A stretch of 64,000 nucleotides of DNA from Paenalkalicoccus suaedae. GTDB lineage: Bacteria; Bacillota; Bacilli; Bacillales; Salisediminibacteriaceae. The position numbers were made by a program, and so were the translations under genes. Position 1 is the first letter of the stretch; every line of letters starts with the position of its first letter. Positions 1-9,446 of the stretch are shown piece by piece. The stretch covers positions 1,798,001 to 1,862,000 of the forward strand of contig NZ_CP041372.2 of NCBI RefSeq assembly GCF_006965545.2. The letters run 5' to 3'. A model generated the notes under the pieces. The model was not told the DNA's origin, did no database searches, and worked only from the letters and a program-made list of their open reading frames with translations.

Positions 1-1
1 C

Positions 2-985
2 GTCGTCAACTCTGCTAATGCCAATGCATGCACCGGTGAGATCGGTATGGCCAATGCATATGAGACTCGTAAGCTAGTTGCCGAGCGCATCGGCGTGAGC
101 GAGCATTTAGTTGCCGTTGCTTCGACAGGTGTGATCGGCGTTCAGCTACCTATGGAAAAACTGACAAAAGGTATTGAGCAAATTGATCTTGATCAATCTG
201 TAACAGCGGATTTTGAGCAAGCCATTCTTACGACGGATACGGTTACTAAGTACGTGGCTGTTGAAGTAGAAATCGAGGGCAAGGTCATTACACTTGGTGG
301 CGCGTGCAAAGGCTCTGGAATGATCCATCCGAATATGGCAACGATGCTTGCTTATATTACAACAGATGCAAACGTGGAAGCGGAATCTCTACAAACAGCG
401 CTTAAAACAGCTACAAACGAAACGTTTAATATGATCACAGTCGATGGTGACTGTAGCACAAACGATACCGTACTTGCTTTCGCAAACGGTATGAATATGC
501 AAACGGAATTAACGACCGATCATCCTGAATGGCACAAATTCCAGGATGCTTTCACACTCATCAGCCAACTTCTTGCAAAGAAGATTGCGAAGGACGGCGA
601 GGGAGCGACAAAGCTTGTAGAAGTAAACGTGAAGCAAGCCGAATCTACGGACTCTGCCCGTAAAATCGCCAAGGCGATTATTGGCTCTAACTTAGTAAAA
701 ACTGCGATTTACGGAGCTGATCCAAACTGGGGACGCGTTATTTGTGCAGTTGGCTACAGCAATCAGCCGATTGACCCAAGTAAAGTCACTGTCTACCTTG
801 GAGACATTAAGGTAGTCGAAAACGGATTACCAGCTGACTTTAGTGAAGAAGAAGGCAAGGAGTACTTAATGAGTGAAAACGTCTCTGTTACGGTTGAGCT
901 AAAAATGGGTGACGGCGAGGCGACAGCCTGGGGATGTGACTTAACCTACGATTATGTCAAAATAAACGCGTCTTATCGCACGTAA
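2..985 (+). CDS. argJ: Glutamate N-acetyltransferase / amino-acid acetyltransferase ArgJ (5' end outside window)
   Basis: ArgJ moves the acetyl group from N-acetylornithine to glutamate (and, in bifunctional forms, makes N-acetylglutamate from acetyl-CoA) in the cyclic arginine pathway. The reading frame is open from base 2, and the first residues (VVNSANANACTGEIGMANAY) match the family interior, so the start lies upstream of the window. The first ATG in frame, at 47, is internal. The self-cleavage motif HPNMATML is present; the nucleophilic Thr is encoded at 341-343, splitting the precursor into alpha and beta chains. The C-terminus (WGCDLTYDYVKINASYRT) is complete and typical. argB follows after 13 bases, placing this at the head of the visible arg operon; argC is expected just upstream but cannot be seen. 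Confidence 0.96.
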   Translation, partial: VVNSANANACTGEIGMANAYETRKLVAERIGVSEHLVAVASTGVIGVQLPMEKLTKGIEQIDLDQSVTADFEQAILTTDTVTKYVAVEVEIEGKVITLGGACKGSGMIHPNMATMLAYITTDANVEAESLQTALKTATNETFNMITVDGDCSTNDTVLAFANGMNMQTELTTDHPEWHKFQDAFTLISQLLAKKIAKDGEGATKLVEVNVKQAESTDSARKIAKAIIGSNLVKTAIYGADPNWGRVICAVGYSNQPIDPSKVTVYLGDIKVVENGLPADFSEEEGKEYLMSENVSVTVELKMGDGEATAWGCDLTYDYVKINASYRT

Positions 986-998
986 GGAGGGAACCTAA

Positions 999-1775
999 GT
1001 GGAAACACTCGTATTAAAAATTGGTGGAAGTACATTAGAAAGTTTGCCACAAGCCTTTTACAAACATGTACATGAGCTTACGAGGACAAATAACGTGATT
1101 ATCGTGCACGGTGGCGGACCAGCAATTAACGATGCATTAGAAAAGAACGCGATTGAAGCAACGTTTCATCAAGGGTTGCGAGTTACCACGCCTGAGGTGC
1201 TCCAAACGTGTGAGATGGTCCTAAGTGGACAGACAAACAAATATCTTGTTACGAAGCTACAAGAGCAGCACGTAGCAGCTTTTGGGCTAAGTGGAATTGA
1301 TGGAGAGCTATTACAAGCAAAGCTTGCAGATCAAACAGGGGCACTTGGGTTAGTAGGAGACATCGCTCATGTAAATAAGCAGATGATTACGATGCTACTA
1401 GCGAACAACTATGTGCCTGTTATCTCCCCGATTTCGATGACAAAAGAGAAGCAAAAGCTTAACGTGAATGCCGACAGTGCTGCAGCCGCAATTGCGAAAG
1501 CGATGCAAGCGAAGCTCGTTTTTGTCACTAATATCAAAGGTGTCATGAGTAAACAAAAGGAAATCATCCCTTTTCTATCAAAAAAGGCTATTGAAGTGGC
1601 GATAACGGATGGCACGATCTCTGGTGGTATGATCCCAAAGGTCAAGGCCGCGCTATCCTGCATTGAATCAGGCGTTCAAGAAAGTATTATCTTAGACAGT
1701 GAGTCACTTATTGGACTTGCGACTCACACGGCCTGTGGGACATCGATTCGTTTGGAGGAAGCATCTTATGTCTAA
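999..1775 (+). CDS. argB: Acetylglutamate kinase ArgB
   Basis: ArgB phosphorylates N-acetylglutamate, the second step of cytoplasmic arginine synthesis. The 258-residue protein is normal in length for the Bacillus enzyme and shows the amino-acid-kinase signatures: LKIGGST near residue 6, the glycine-rich VHGGGPAIN near 35-45, FGLSGIDG in the middle and TISGGMIPK near 205-215. The start is GTG at 999, preceded by AAGGAGG at 984-990. It begins 13 bases after argJ and its last 8 bases overlap argD, which fits translational coupling inside the arg operon. No arginine-sensing N-terminal extension is present, so any feedback control would have to come through the kinase core or by transcription. 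Confidence 0.96.
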   Translation: METLVLKIGGSTLESLPQAFYKHVHELTRTNNVIIVHGGGPAINDALEKNAIEATFHQGLRVTTPEVLQTCEMVLSGQTNKYLVTKLQEQHVAAFGLSGIDGELLQAKLADQTGALGLVGDIAHVNKQMITMLLANNYVPVISPISMTKEKQKLNVNADSAAAAIAKAMQAKLVFVTNIKGVMSKQKEIIPFLSKKAIEVAITDGTISGGMIPKVKAALSCIESGVQESIILDSESLIGLATHTACGTSIRLEEASYV

Positions 1776-2928
1776 CTCATCATCCGTTATGAATACGTAC
1801 GCAAGATTTGATATCACACTAGAACGCGGACACGGGAGCTATGTCTATGATACGGCTGGAACAAAATATCTAGACTTTACATCTGGAATTGCGACGTGCA
1901 ACCTCGGCCACACGCCAACAATCGTCGTCGATGCTATCACCACTCAGGCTCACACGCTGATGCACGTCTCAAACCTCTATCATATTCCATTACAAGAAAA
2001 ACTGGCGAAACTGCTAACAAATGGACGCCATCTTGAAAAAGTGTTCTTTTGTAATAGTGGGGCTGAAGCGAATGAAGCAGCTATCAAGCTTGCTAAAAAA
2101 TATGCCAATGATCATGGACACACGGAAAAAAACGGTATTGTCAGCTTAAAGCAGTCGTTCCATGGTCGAACAGGTTCAACGATGGCCGCTACAGGACAGG
2201 ATAAAATCCATCAAGGCTTTACACCACTCACGCCCGGATTTTCATACATGGAGATGTATGGCGATCTAAAGGAACACATTGACCCTGCGTCAACATGCGC
2301 GATTATGATAGAGCTTATTCAAGGAGAAGGTGGCGTGCGTCCAGTTAGTCAAGCGTGGGTGCAAGAGGTTGCGACTTATTGTGAGCAGTACGATATTCTC
2401 CTTATTGTCGATGAGATCCAAACAGGAGCAGGAAGAACGGGAACATTTTATGCCTATGAGCAATACGGAATCTCACCTGATATCGTGACCACAGCCAAAG
2501 GAATAGGCTCTGGTTTTCCGGTAGGAGCGATGATGGCAACAGCAACGGTTGCTGAATCGATGGGGCCTGGCACACACGGGAGTACGTTTGGTGGTAATCC
2601 ACTAGCAATGGCTGCTGGAGTAGCTACTGTCGAAGCGATACAAGCATCAGGCTTCTTAGAAGAAGTAAAAGTAAAAGCAACGTATTTTATAGAATCGCTT
2701 AAAAAGCTTGTGCCAAACGTACGAGGCGAAGGATTTTTAATCGGCATCGAATTTGATCAACCGGTTATGCCACTAATTAAAGAACTACAACAAAACGGCA
2801 TTTTAACATTGCCTGCAGGGCCAAACGTATTGAGAGTATTACCACCACTTACGGTGACGATAGAGGAATTAGATCATTTTACAGAGCAGCTAGCGGCTGT
2901 TTTATCAAAGGAGGACGTACTCGTATGA
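1768..2928 (+). CDS. argD: Acetylornithine aminotransferase ArgD
   Basis: This class-III PLP aminotransferase converts N-acetylglutamate semialdehyde to N-acetylornithine. The frame is open from 1699, but ATG 1768 is preferred: it has GGAGG at 1754-1758 and gives 386 residues starting MSNSSSVMNTYARFDI, as in other ArgD proteins. The extra upstream residues would lie wholly within argB. Visible signatures are FCNSGAEANEAAIKLAK, the cofactor-binding VDEIQTGAGRTG, and the Schiff-base lysine K244 in TTAKGIGSGFP. It overlaps argB by 8 bases and its stop overlaps the carA start (ATGA at 2925-2928). Confidence 0.95.
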   Translation: MSNSSSVMNTYARFDITLERGHGSYVYDTAGTKYLDFTSGIATCNLGHTPTIVVDAITTQAHTLMHVSNLYHIPLQEKLAKLLTNGRHLEKVFFCNSGAEANEAAIKLAKKYANDHGHTEKNGIVSLKQSFHGRTGSTMAATGQDKIHQGFTPLTPGFSYMEMYGDLKEHIDPASTCAIMIELIQGEGGVRPVSQAWVQEVATYCEQYDILLIVDEIQTGAGRTGTFYAYEQYGISPDIVTTAKGIGSGFPVGAMMATATVAESMGPGTHGSTFGGNPLAMAAGVATVEAIQASGFLEEVKVKATYFIESLKKLVPNVRGEGFLIGIEFDQPVMPLIKELQQNGILTLPAGPNVLRVLPPLTVTIEELDHFTEQLAAVLSKEDVLV

Positions 2929-3998
2929 CAGGATATTTGATGCTTGAGACAGGTGACGTATTTAAAGGCGATTGGATCGGGGCGGACCTTCAGGCTTATG
3001 GCGAGCTCGTATTTAATACAGGGATGACAGGTTATCAGGAAATGATGACGGACCCTTCGTATAAAGGGCAAATCCTCACATTTTCATACCCGTTAATAGG
3101 GAACTACGGATTAAATCAAGTGGACGCAGAGAGTAAAAAAGTGGCGGTATCGGCAGTTCTTTTAAATGATGTATGTGATAATCCCAGCCATTATCTCTCT
3201 AACTGGACGTTTGATGATTACTTAAAAGAGCAAGGAATTCCAGGACTTAAAAACATGGATACGCGTAAATTGGTCTCCATTATTCGTAAGCAGCACACCG
3301 TTAAAGCGGTTATCTCAAAGGAGCTACTTTCCACATTCCCATCATTCGAATCTGGCGAGCTAGTAAAGGAAGTATCGGTTGGTAAAACAGAAGTACACGG
3401 AGAAGGCGAGAAGCACGTTGCGCTTTATGATTTCGGCTATAAAAAATCGATCCTAGATGCGTTAGTTGCGGAAGGATGTAAAGTGACGATTGTACCTTAC
3501 AACTATTCGTTCGAAAAGCTTGTAGCATTAAAGCCAGACGGGGTGTTATTTAGTAACGGACCTGGAGACCCTATGACACTAGCTCCGTACTTTGAGCTTT
3601 ATAAAAAAATTACAGCAAGCTACCCAACGCTCGGTATTTGCTTAGGGCACCAGCTAGTGGCGTTATCTTACGGTGCTAAAACAGAAAAGATGTTATTCGG
3701 ACATCGCGGTGGCAACCACCCCGTGAAGCATCTACCGACAGGGAAAGTAAGTATCACGTCGCAAAATCACGGCTATGTCGTCACGGATAGCACGATCGAT
3801 ACAGCTGTTTTTGATATTACCTTTAAAAACGTAAATGACGGAAGCTTAGAAGGAATTAAGCATAAAGAGCTACCGGTTCAATCCGTGCAGTTCCATCCAG
3901 AGGCTCATCCAGGACCAAGTGATACAGCGTTTATCTTCGAAGAATTTTTACAGCAGGTGCAGGCAGGAGGCAAAAAGGCATGTTTGATCACACAATAA
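2925..3998 (+). CDS. carA: Carbamoyl-phosphate synthase small subunit, arginine-linked (glutaminase)
   Basis: This small subunit hydrolyses glutamine and passes ammonia to CarB for carbamoyl phosphate. At 357 residues it has the CPSase small-chain N-domain (GYLMLETGDVFKGDW, TGMTGYQEMMTDPSY) followed by a class-I glutaminase. Its nucleophile is C239 in GICLGHQL, with the H324/E326 pair in QFHPEAHPGP. Its place between argD and argF marks it as the arginine-pathway enzyme; Bacilli often carry a second, pyrimidine-regulated copy elsewhere. The ATG overlaps the argD stop by four bases and the gene overlaps carB by 19 bases. Confidence 0.95.
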   Translation: MTGYLMLETGDVFKGDWIGADLQAYGELVFNTGMTGYQEMMTDPSYKGQILTFSYPLIGNYGLNQVDAESKKVAVSAVLLNDVCDNPSHYLSNWTFDDYLKEQGIPGLKNMDTRKLVSIIRKQHTVKAVISKELLSTFPSFESGELVKEVSVGKTEVHGEGEKHVALYDFGYKKSILDALVAEGCKVTIVPYNYSFEKLVALKPDGVLFSNGPGDPMTLAPYFELYKKITASYPTLGICLGHQLVALSYGAKTEKMLFGHRGGNHPVKHLPTGKVSITSQNHGYVVTDSTIDTAVFDITFKNVNDGSLEGIKHKELPVQSVQFHPEAHPGPSDTAFIFEEFLQQVQAGGKKACLITQ

Positions 3999-6900
3999 AA
4001 AAAGTACTCGTAATAGGATCTGGTCCAATTGTTATTGGGCAAGCAGCAGAATTTGACTATGCAGGCACACAAGCTTGTTTAGCGCTTAAAGAAGAGGGAA
4101 TCGAAGTCGTTCTCGTTAACAATAACCCAGCGACCATTATGACAGACGATTCGATCGCCGATCATGTTTATATGGAGCCATTAACCGTTGATTCGGTCGA
4201 AAATATTATAAAAGTCGAGCAACCAGATGGTCTCATTGGTACATTAGGCGGTCAAACAGGTCTTAACTTAACGGTGCAACTGTTTGAGCAAGGGATTTTA
4301 GAGAAGCACAACGTGCGACTGCTCGGCACATCCGTTCCTTCGATTCAACAAGGGGAAGATCGTGAAAAATTCCGCTCGCTCATGCATGACATTAAGGAGC
4401 CAGTCCCGGCTTCAGAGATCGTCGAGTCTCTTGAGGAGGGACTTTCCTTCGTTCATGAAGCTGGATTCCCTGTTATTTTACGTCCGGCTTATACGCTAGG
4501 TGGCGGTGGAGGTGGCTTTGCTTACTCAAAAGAGGAGCTAAAGGATAAGCTTCAAACAGCACTTGAAGCAAGCCCGATTCACCAAGTATTAGTCGAGCAA
4601 AGTATCAAAGGCTGGAAGGAAGTCGAATACGAGGTCATGCGTGATGCAAATGACACGTGCATCATCGTGTGTAACATGGAAAACTTAGATCCAGTAGGTG
4701 TCCACACGGGAGATTCAATCGTGGTTGCTCCGTCACAAACGCTCACTGATACGCAGTATCAAATGCTACGAAATGCTTCACTTAAAGTGATTCGTGCCCT
4801 TGAAATTGTTGGAGGCTGTAATATTCAATTCGCACTTCACCCAGAATCCGAAGAGTACGCAATTATTGAGGTTAACCCGCGTGTGAGTCGCTCCTCTGCA
4901 CTTGCTTCAAAGGCGACAGGCTACCCAATTGCGCGTATTGCAGCGAAGTGCGCGATTGGCTATCAACTTGACGAGATTTTAAATCCGATCACGGGTAATA
5001 CGTACGCATCGTTTGAGCCAGCTTTAGACTACTGCGTCGTAAAGCTACCGCGCTTTCCGTTTGATAAATTCTCAGAAGCAGATCGCACGCTCGGGACGCA
5101 GATGAAGGCGACGGGTGAGGTCATGGCATTGGAGCGTACGTTTGAAGCGGCGATGAATAAAGCGATCCGCTCGCTTGAGATGAACCGCTACAGCCTCATG
5201 GATACAGGCTTTGAGCAAGCATCGGAGCAAGATCTCTTTGACCTGTTAGAAAATCCGAATGACCGCAGACTTTTTGCGATTGGAGAGCTTCTAGCTCGCG
5301 AAACTCCTTTAGAGACGATTCATGAGTTAACGGGCATTGATTATTGGTTCATCTATAAGCTACAGCGAATAGTTGCTGCAGAGCTTGCCATTAAAGGACA
5401 AAAGTTAGAATCGTTAACGAAAGAAGAGCTCCTAAAGCTAAAACGTTTAAATGTGAGTAATAAGCAAATTGCTACCTTAACAGGGACTACAGAGCTGAAC
5501 GTTTATCAAGCATTACAGACATTTGACCTTACGCCGTCTTATAAGCTTGTTGATACATGCGCAGGTGAATTTGATGCGTTAACACCATACTACTATTCTA
5601 CGTGGCAAGGCTTTGATGAGGTAGAAGTAACTCATGACAAGCAAAAGCTACTCGTATTAGGATCAGGGCCAATCCGTATTGGGCAAGGAGTCGAGTTTGA
5701 TTATTGCTCCGTCCATGCAGCACTAGCAGCAAAAGCAAGCGGCTACGAAACGATTGTGATGAATAATAATCCAGAGACAGTAAGTACTGATTATACAATT
5801 GGTGATCGCCTTTACTTCGAACCTTTAACGGTAGAGGACGTTTTAGCAGTCGCTACGAAGGAACAGGTTGATGGCGTTATTGTCCAGTTCGGTGGTCAAA
5901 CGGCGATTAACCTAGCAAATGAGCTAAAGCAGGCAGGTCTTCCTATTATCGGCACGAGTGCTGATTCCATCACTAAGCTTGAAGATCGCGAAGCCTTTTA
6001 TCAGCTATTAGACGCGCACGCGATTCCACATATTGAGGGAACGATTTGTCACCAAAAGTCCGAGCTTAAACAGGCGGTTAATGAGCTTTCTTATCCTGTC
6101 CTCATTCGTCCATCCTTTGTTATCGGCGGGCAGTCTATGTATATTTGTCACTCGGACGCAGAGCTTGATCGCTACCTTTCTAGACTAGAGGATGCAACGA
6201 CTAAAACGAGTTGGCCCCTGCTAGTCGATCGATTTATCCCAGGTAAAGAAGTGGAGATTGACGTGATCTCAGATGGGAAGACCGTCGTCGTTCCAGGCAT
6301 TTTTGAGCATGTGGAAAAAGCGGGTGTACACTCGGGTGATAGTGTCACGATTCTTCCATCTCAGACACTTACACAAGCAGAAAAAGATCGTTTAGTAGAA
6401 ATCGCCACCATTATCGCTAAAGAAGCACAGGTTATCGGCATGATGAATATTCAATTTGTGCTTCACGATTCAACTGTCTACGTATTAGAAGTCAATCCTC
6501 GTTCTTCACGAACGGTTCCGATCATGAGCAAGGTAACGGGTGTTCCTATGGTGGAGTGGGCTGTGCGTGCTCAAATTGGCGAAGTACTAGCGGACATCGC
6601 ACCACAGGGATTAATGAAGGAGCCAGACTTTGTGACAGTGAAAGCTCCTGTATTTTCTGCAACAAAGCTAAAAGGGGTTGATCATGCGGTGAGCCCTGAG
6701 ATGAAATCAACTGGTGAAATGATCGGGTTTGGAGAGACAGTCGCGGAGGCAAAAGCGAAGGTACTACCGATGCTTACGAACCCAACTATCATTGTTTCGG
6801 CTGCGGATGCATCGAAGCAAGCGATTAAGGACGTTCTCTCTTGCATAAAGGCGAGTATTTATGCAACGCCATCCACGCATCAGTATTTAACGGATCATGG

Positions 6901-7153
6901 CGTTCAAGCGGAAAAGGTAGATTATGCGGATATTGAAGCCTTGATGAAGCAGGTGGATATCGATGCAGTGCTTAGCATTGCAACTGCAGGTAGACACCAC
7001 GAGAGTAATGGTTTTAAGCTACGTGAGCTTGCGATTAAGAACCAAGTACCGCTATTTACGCATGAAGATACGTTTACATTCATCACGACAGATAACGAAG
7101 CAACGATCACACCTAAATCGATCCAATCATACAGAAAAGCGCTGGAGGTTTAA
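3980..7153 (+). CDS. carB: Carbamoyl-phosphate synthase large subunit, arginine-linked
   Basis: CarB makes carbamoyl phosphate from bicarbonate, ammonia and two ATP. The 1057-residue protein has the expected internal duplication: a first synthetase half opening with VLVIGSGPIVIGQAAEFDY, and a second from about residue 555 with LLVLGSGPIRIGQGVEFDY. Each half is followed by ATP-grasp features such as EVEYEVMRD and EVEIDVISD. A methylglyoxal-synthase-like allosteric domain occupies roughly residues 925-1057. ATG 3980 is inside carA and has AGGAGG at 3966-3971. The next gene, argF, starts two bases after the stop, so product and user of carbamoyl phosphate are cotranslated. Confidence 0.96.
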   Translation: MFDHTIKKVLVIGSGPIVIGQAAEFDYAGTQACLALKEEGIEVVLVNNNPATIMTDDSIADHVYMEPLTVDSVENIIKVEQPDGLIGTLGGQTGLNLTVQLFEQGILEKHNVRLLGTSVPSIQQGEDREKFRSLMHDIKEPVPASEIVESLEEGLSFVHEAGFPVILRPAYTLGGGGGGFAYSKEELKDKLQTALEASPIHQVLVEQSIKGWKEVEYEVMRDANDTCIIVCNMENLDPVGVHTGDSIVVAPSQTLTDTQYQMLRNASLKVIRALEIVGGCNIQFALHPESEEYAIIEVNPRVSRSSALASKATGYPIARIAAKCAIGYQLDEILNPITGNTYASFEPALDYCVVKLPRFPFDKFSEADRTLGTQMKATGEVMALERTFEAAMNKAIRSLEMNRYSLMDTGFEQASEQDLFDLLENPNDRRLFAIGELLARETPLETIHELTGIDYWFIYKLQRIVAAELAIKGQKLESLTKEELLKLKRLNVSNKQIATLTGTTELNVYQALQTFDLTPSYKLVDTCAGEFDALTPYYYSTWQGFDEVEVTHDKQKLLVLGSGPIRIGQGVEFDYCSVHAALAAKASGYETIVMNNNPETVSTDYTIGDRLYFEPLTVEDVLAVATKEQVDGVIVQFGGQTAINLANELKQAGLPIIGTSADSITKLEDREAFYQLLDAHAIPHIEGTICHQKSELKQAVNELSYPVLIRPSFVIGGQSMYICHSDAELDRYLSRLEDATTKTSWPLLVDRFIPGKEVEIDVISDGKTVVVPGIFEHVEKAGVHSGDSVTILPSQTLTQAEKDRLVEIATIIAKEAQVIGMMNIQFVLHDSTVYVLEVNPRSSRTVPIMSKVTGVPMVEWAVRAQIGEVLADIAPQGLMKEPDFVTVKAPVFSATKLKGVDHAVSPEMKSTGEMIGFGETVAEAKAKVLPMLTNPTIIVSAADASKQAIKDVLSCIKASIYATPSTHQYLTDHGVQAEKVDYADIEALMKQVDIDAVLSIATAGRHHESNGFKLRELAIKNQVPLFTHEDTFTFITTDNEATITPKSIQSYRKALEV

Positions 7154-7155
7154 TC

Positions 7156-8064
7156 ATGAGACATTTTTTAACGATCAATGATTTGTCGAAAGAAGAATTG
7201 CACGAGCTACTTGAAGATGCCATCACGATGAAGCAGGAAGTGAAGGATGGGATTCCCCATCCTCACTTAGCTGGTCAGACGCTCGGAATGATTTTTGAAA
7301 AATCATCGACTAGAACGCGTGTATCGTTTGAGGTAGGCATGTATCAGTTAGGAGGCCACGCGCTATTTTTGAGCGCGAATGATATTCAGCTTGGTCGCGG
7401 TGAAACCGTAGCCGATACGGCGAAGGTGATGTCTCGCTATGTAGATGGGATGATGATTCGAACGTTTGGTCACGCCAAGATCGAGGAGTTTGCGGCGAAT
7501 GCGACAGTGCCGATCATCAATGGGTTAACGAATGAGCATCACCCAACGCAAGTGTTAGCGGACTTAATGACAATTAAAGAGCATAAAGGAGAGCTTAAGG
7601 GGCTGAAGGTTGCGTTTATTGGGGACGGCAATAACAATATGACGCACTCCTTGATTCAAGGCGCGGTGAACGCAGACATGAGCATCATCGTAGCATCTCC
7701 AAAGGGCTATGAGCCAGATCAAGACATTGTAGACGAAGCTGCAACTGAAGGAAGCGTTTCCTTTACGTACGATCCGAAAGAAGCGGTGAAAGACGCAGAT
7801 ATTATCATCACAGACGTATGGGCTAGCATGGGTGATGAGGCAGAGATCGAAACGAGACTACAAACATTTAAGGATTATCAAGTAAATAGTGATTTGGTTG
7901 ATTATGCACAGAGGGATTATTTATTCCTTCATTGTTTACCGGCGCATCGTGGGGAAGAAGTAACAGCCGATATTATCGACGGTCCACATTCCGTCGTATT
8001 TGATGAAGCAGAGAACCGATTACACGCTCAGAAAGCTCTCCTAAAAAAATTATTAAAAAAATAG
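7156..8064 (+). CDS. argF: Ornithine carbamoyltransferase ArgF
   Basis: ArgF condenses ornithine and carbamoyl phosphate to citrulline. The carbamoyl-phosphate loop SSTRTR is at residues 50-55, the HPTQVLADL segment is in the middle, and the ornithine-binding FLHCLPAHRGEEV has C260. The 302 residues are slightly short for the family (about 310-320), mainly at the ends; no catalytic element is missing. The start has GGAGG at 7145-7149. It closes the argJ-argB-argD-carA-carB-argF run. A short A-rich/T-rich segment follows the stop, and argG begins 71 bases later. Confidence 0.96.
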   Translation: MRHFLTINDLSKEELHELLEDAITMKQEVKDGIPHPHLAGQTLGMIFEKSSTRTRVSFEVGMYQLGGHALFLSANDIQLGRGETVADTAKVMSRYVDGMMIRTFGHAKIEEFAANATVPIINGLTNEHHPTQVLADLMTIKEHKGELKGLKVAFIGDGNNNMTHSLIQGAVNADMSIIVASPKGYEPDQDIVDEAATEGSVSFTYDPKEAVKDADIIITDVWASMGDEAEIETRLQTFKDYQVNSDLVDYAQRDYLFLHCLPAHRGEEVTADIIDGPHSVVFDEAENRLHAQKALLKKLLKK

Positions 8065-8081
8065 TGTTTTTTTGTAGCTTT

Positions 8082-8110
8082 TTGCATAAAGATACGTTAT
8101 GATATATAAA
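8082..8110 (+). promoter_or_regulatory. Candidate sigma-A promoter for argG
   Basis: TTGCAT at 8082-8087 and TATAAA at 8105-8110 are separated by 17 bases, within the short argF-argG gap. The A/T-rich stretch over and after the -10 (TATATAAAAATAC) resembles the loose ARG-box consensus of ArgR/AhrC, but the match is weak. Read-through from argF is equally possible, since no good terminator separates the genes. Confidence 0.4.
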
Positions 8111-8135
8111 AATACCGATTAGGGAGATGTTATTC

Positions 8136-9353
8136 ATGAGTAAAGGTAAAGTTGTTCTAGCATATTCTGGCGGACTTGATACGTCCGTATCAATTAAATG
8201 GTTACAAGAGCAGTATGGATATGAAGTTATTGCACTAGGTCTTGAAATTGGCGAAGGAAAGGATCTAGAGGCACTTAAAAATAAAGCACTCGAGGTTGGA
8301 GCGGAGAAAGCCGTTATTATCGACGCGAAGGAGCTATTAGCAGAAGAGTATCTGTTACCAGCTCTGCAGGCTAACTGCTTATATGAAGGGAAGTATCCAC
8401 TATCATCTGCACTATCACGCCCACTTATTTCTAAACTATTAGTGGAAGTAGCAGAGCAAGAAGGAGCAGTTGCAGTCGCACACGGTTGTACGGGTAAAGG
8501 AAATGACCAAGTGCGTTTCGAGGTTTCTATCCAGGCGTTAAATCCGGATCTTGAGGTTATTGCTCCAGTAAGAGAGTGGGGCATGAACCGTGAGCAGGAG
8601 ATTGAATATGCAAAAGAGAAGAATATTCCGATCCCCGTTAATCTAGAGAAGCCTTATTCGATTGATGCAAATATTTGGGGTAGAGCGTGTGAAGCTGGTG
8701 TCTTAGAGGACACGTGGGCGGAAGCGCCAGAGGAAGCATTTGAGTGGACTGCGAATATCGCGCATACGCCAGATGAGCCAGAATACGTAGAGATTTCGTT
8801 TGAAAATGGAAAGCCAACAGCGTTAAACGGAGAAGCGATGTCGTTTGTCGAGATCATTAAATCTCTTAATAAGACAGCTGGAAAGCACGGTGTTGGACGA
8901 ATTGACCACATTGAGAACAGACTTGTAGGAATCAAAGCGCGTGAAGTGTATGAAAATCCGGGAGCGCTCGTATTAATTAACGCGCACAAAGAGCTGGAAT
9001 TCTTAACATTAACAAAGGAAGTAACGCAATTCAAAACGCAGGTGGAGCAGCAAATGACGCAGCTTATCTATGATGGACTTTGGTACTCTCCACTTAAATC
9101 TTCTTTAGAAGCATTCGTTAGTGACACGCAAAAGCAAGTTAATGGTAAGATTAAAGTGAAGCTTTGGAAGGGTACGCAAATGGTTGTTGCGAGACACTCG
9201 GACAATAGCCTGTACAACGAAGAGCTTGCAACGTATTCAAAACATGATGCATTTGATCATAATGCAGCAGTTGGATTTATTAAGCTATGGGGCTTAACAA
9301 CAAAAACGTATGCGCAGGTAAATAACAAGAAGTCTGTTACGGTTACGAAATAA
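8136..9353 (+). CDS. argG: Argininosuccinate synthase ArgG
   Basis: ArgG couples citrulline and aspartate in an ATP-dependent reaction to argininosuccinate. The 405-residue protein has the N-type ATP pyrophosphatase loop AYSGGLDTS at about residues 9-17 and the citrulline/aspartate-binding segments around [14 protein letters not shown]. The frame opens at 8127, but ATG 8136 is preferred: AGGGAG at 8121-8126 gives correct spacing and [13 protein letters not shown] is the usual N-terminus. A strong hairpin follows at 9383-9420, before argH. Confidence 0.95.
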   Translation: MSKGKVVLAYSGGLDTSVSIKWLQEQYGYEVIALGLEIGEGKDLEALKNKALEVGAEKAVIIDAKELLAEEYLLPALQANCLYEGKYPLSSALSRPLISKLLVEVAEQEGAVAVAHGCTGKGNDQVRFEVSIQALNPDLEVIAPVREWGMNREQEIEYAKEKNIPIPVNLEKPYSIDANIWGRACEAGVLEDTWAEAPEEAFEWTANIAHTPDEPEYVEISFENGKPTALNGEAMSFVEIIKSLNKTAGKHGVGRIDHIENRLVGIKAREVYENPGALVLINAHKELEFLTLTKEVTQFKTQVEQQMTQLIYDGLWYSPLKSSLEAFVSDTQKQVNGKIKVKLWKGTQMVVARHSDNSLYNEELATYSKHDAFDHNAAVGFIKLWGLTTKTYAQVNNKKSVTVTK

Positions 9354-9382
9354 GCAAATCGTTTACAGCAAACGATGTATGG

Positions 9383-9420
9383 AGTGCCCCTAGCTTATTT
9401 AGGGGCACTTGTTTTATTAT
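9383..9420 (+). terminator. Hairpin between argG and argH
   Basis: A perfect 10-bp stem (AGTGCCCCTA at 9383-9392, TAGGGGCACT at 9400-9409) with a 7-base loop precedes a T-rich run. It would end argG transcripts or set the argG:argH ratio. It lies 27 bases before the argH start and no separate argH promoter was obvious, so partial read-through is likely. Confidence 0.75.
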
Positions 9421-9446
9421 TAATGGAATGTATGGAGGGTGTTGTC

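Noticed and set aside
8041-8075. A7...T7 pairing after argF as a terminator
   Set aside because: The stem would be seven A-T pairs only, too weak without GC pairs.
7973-8584. 203-codon minus-strand open frame over argF/argG
   Set aside because: Lies opposite two confident genes, with low-complexity Ser-rich translation; typical antisense shadow.
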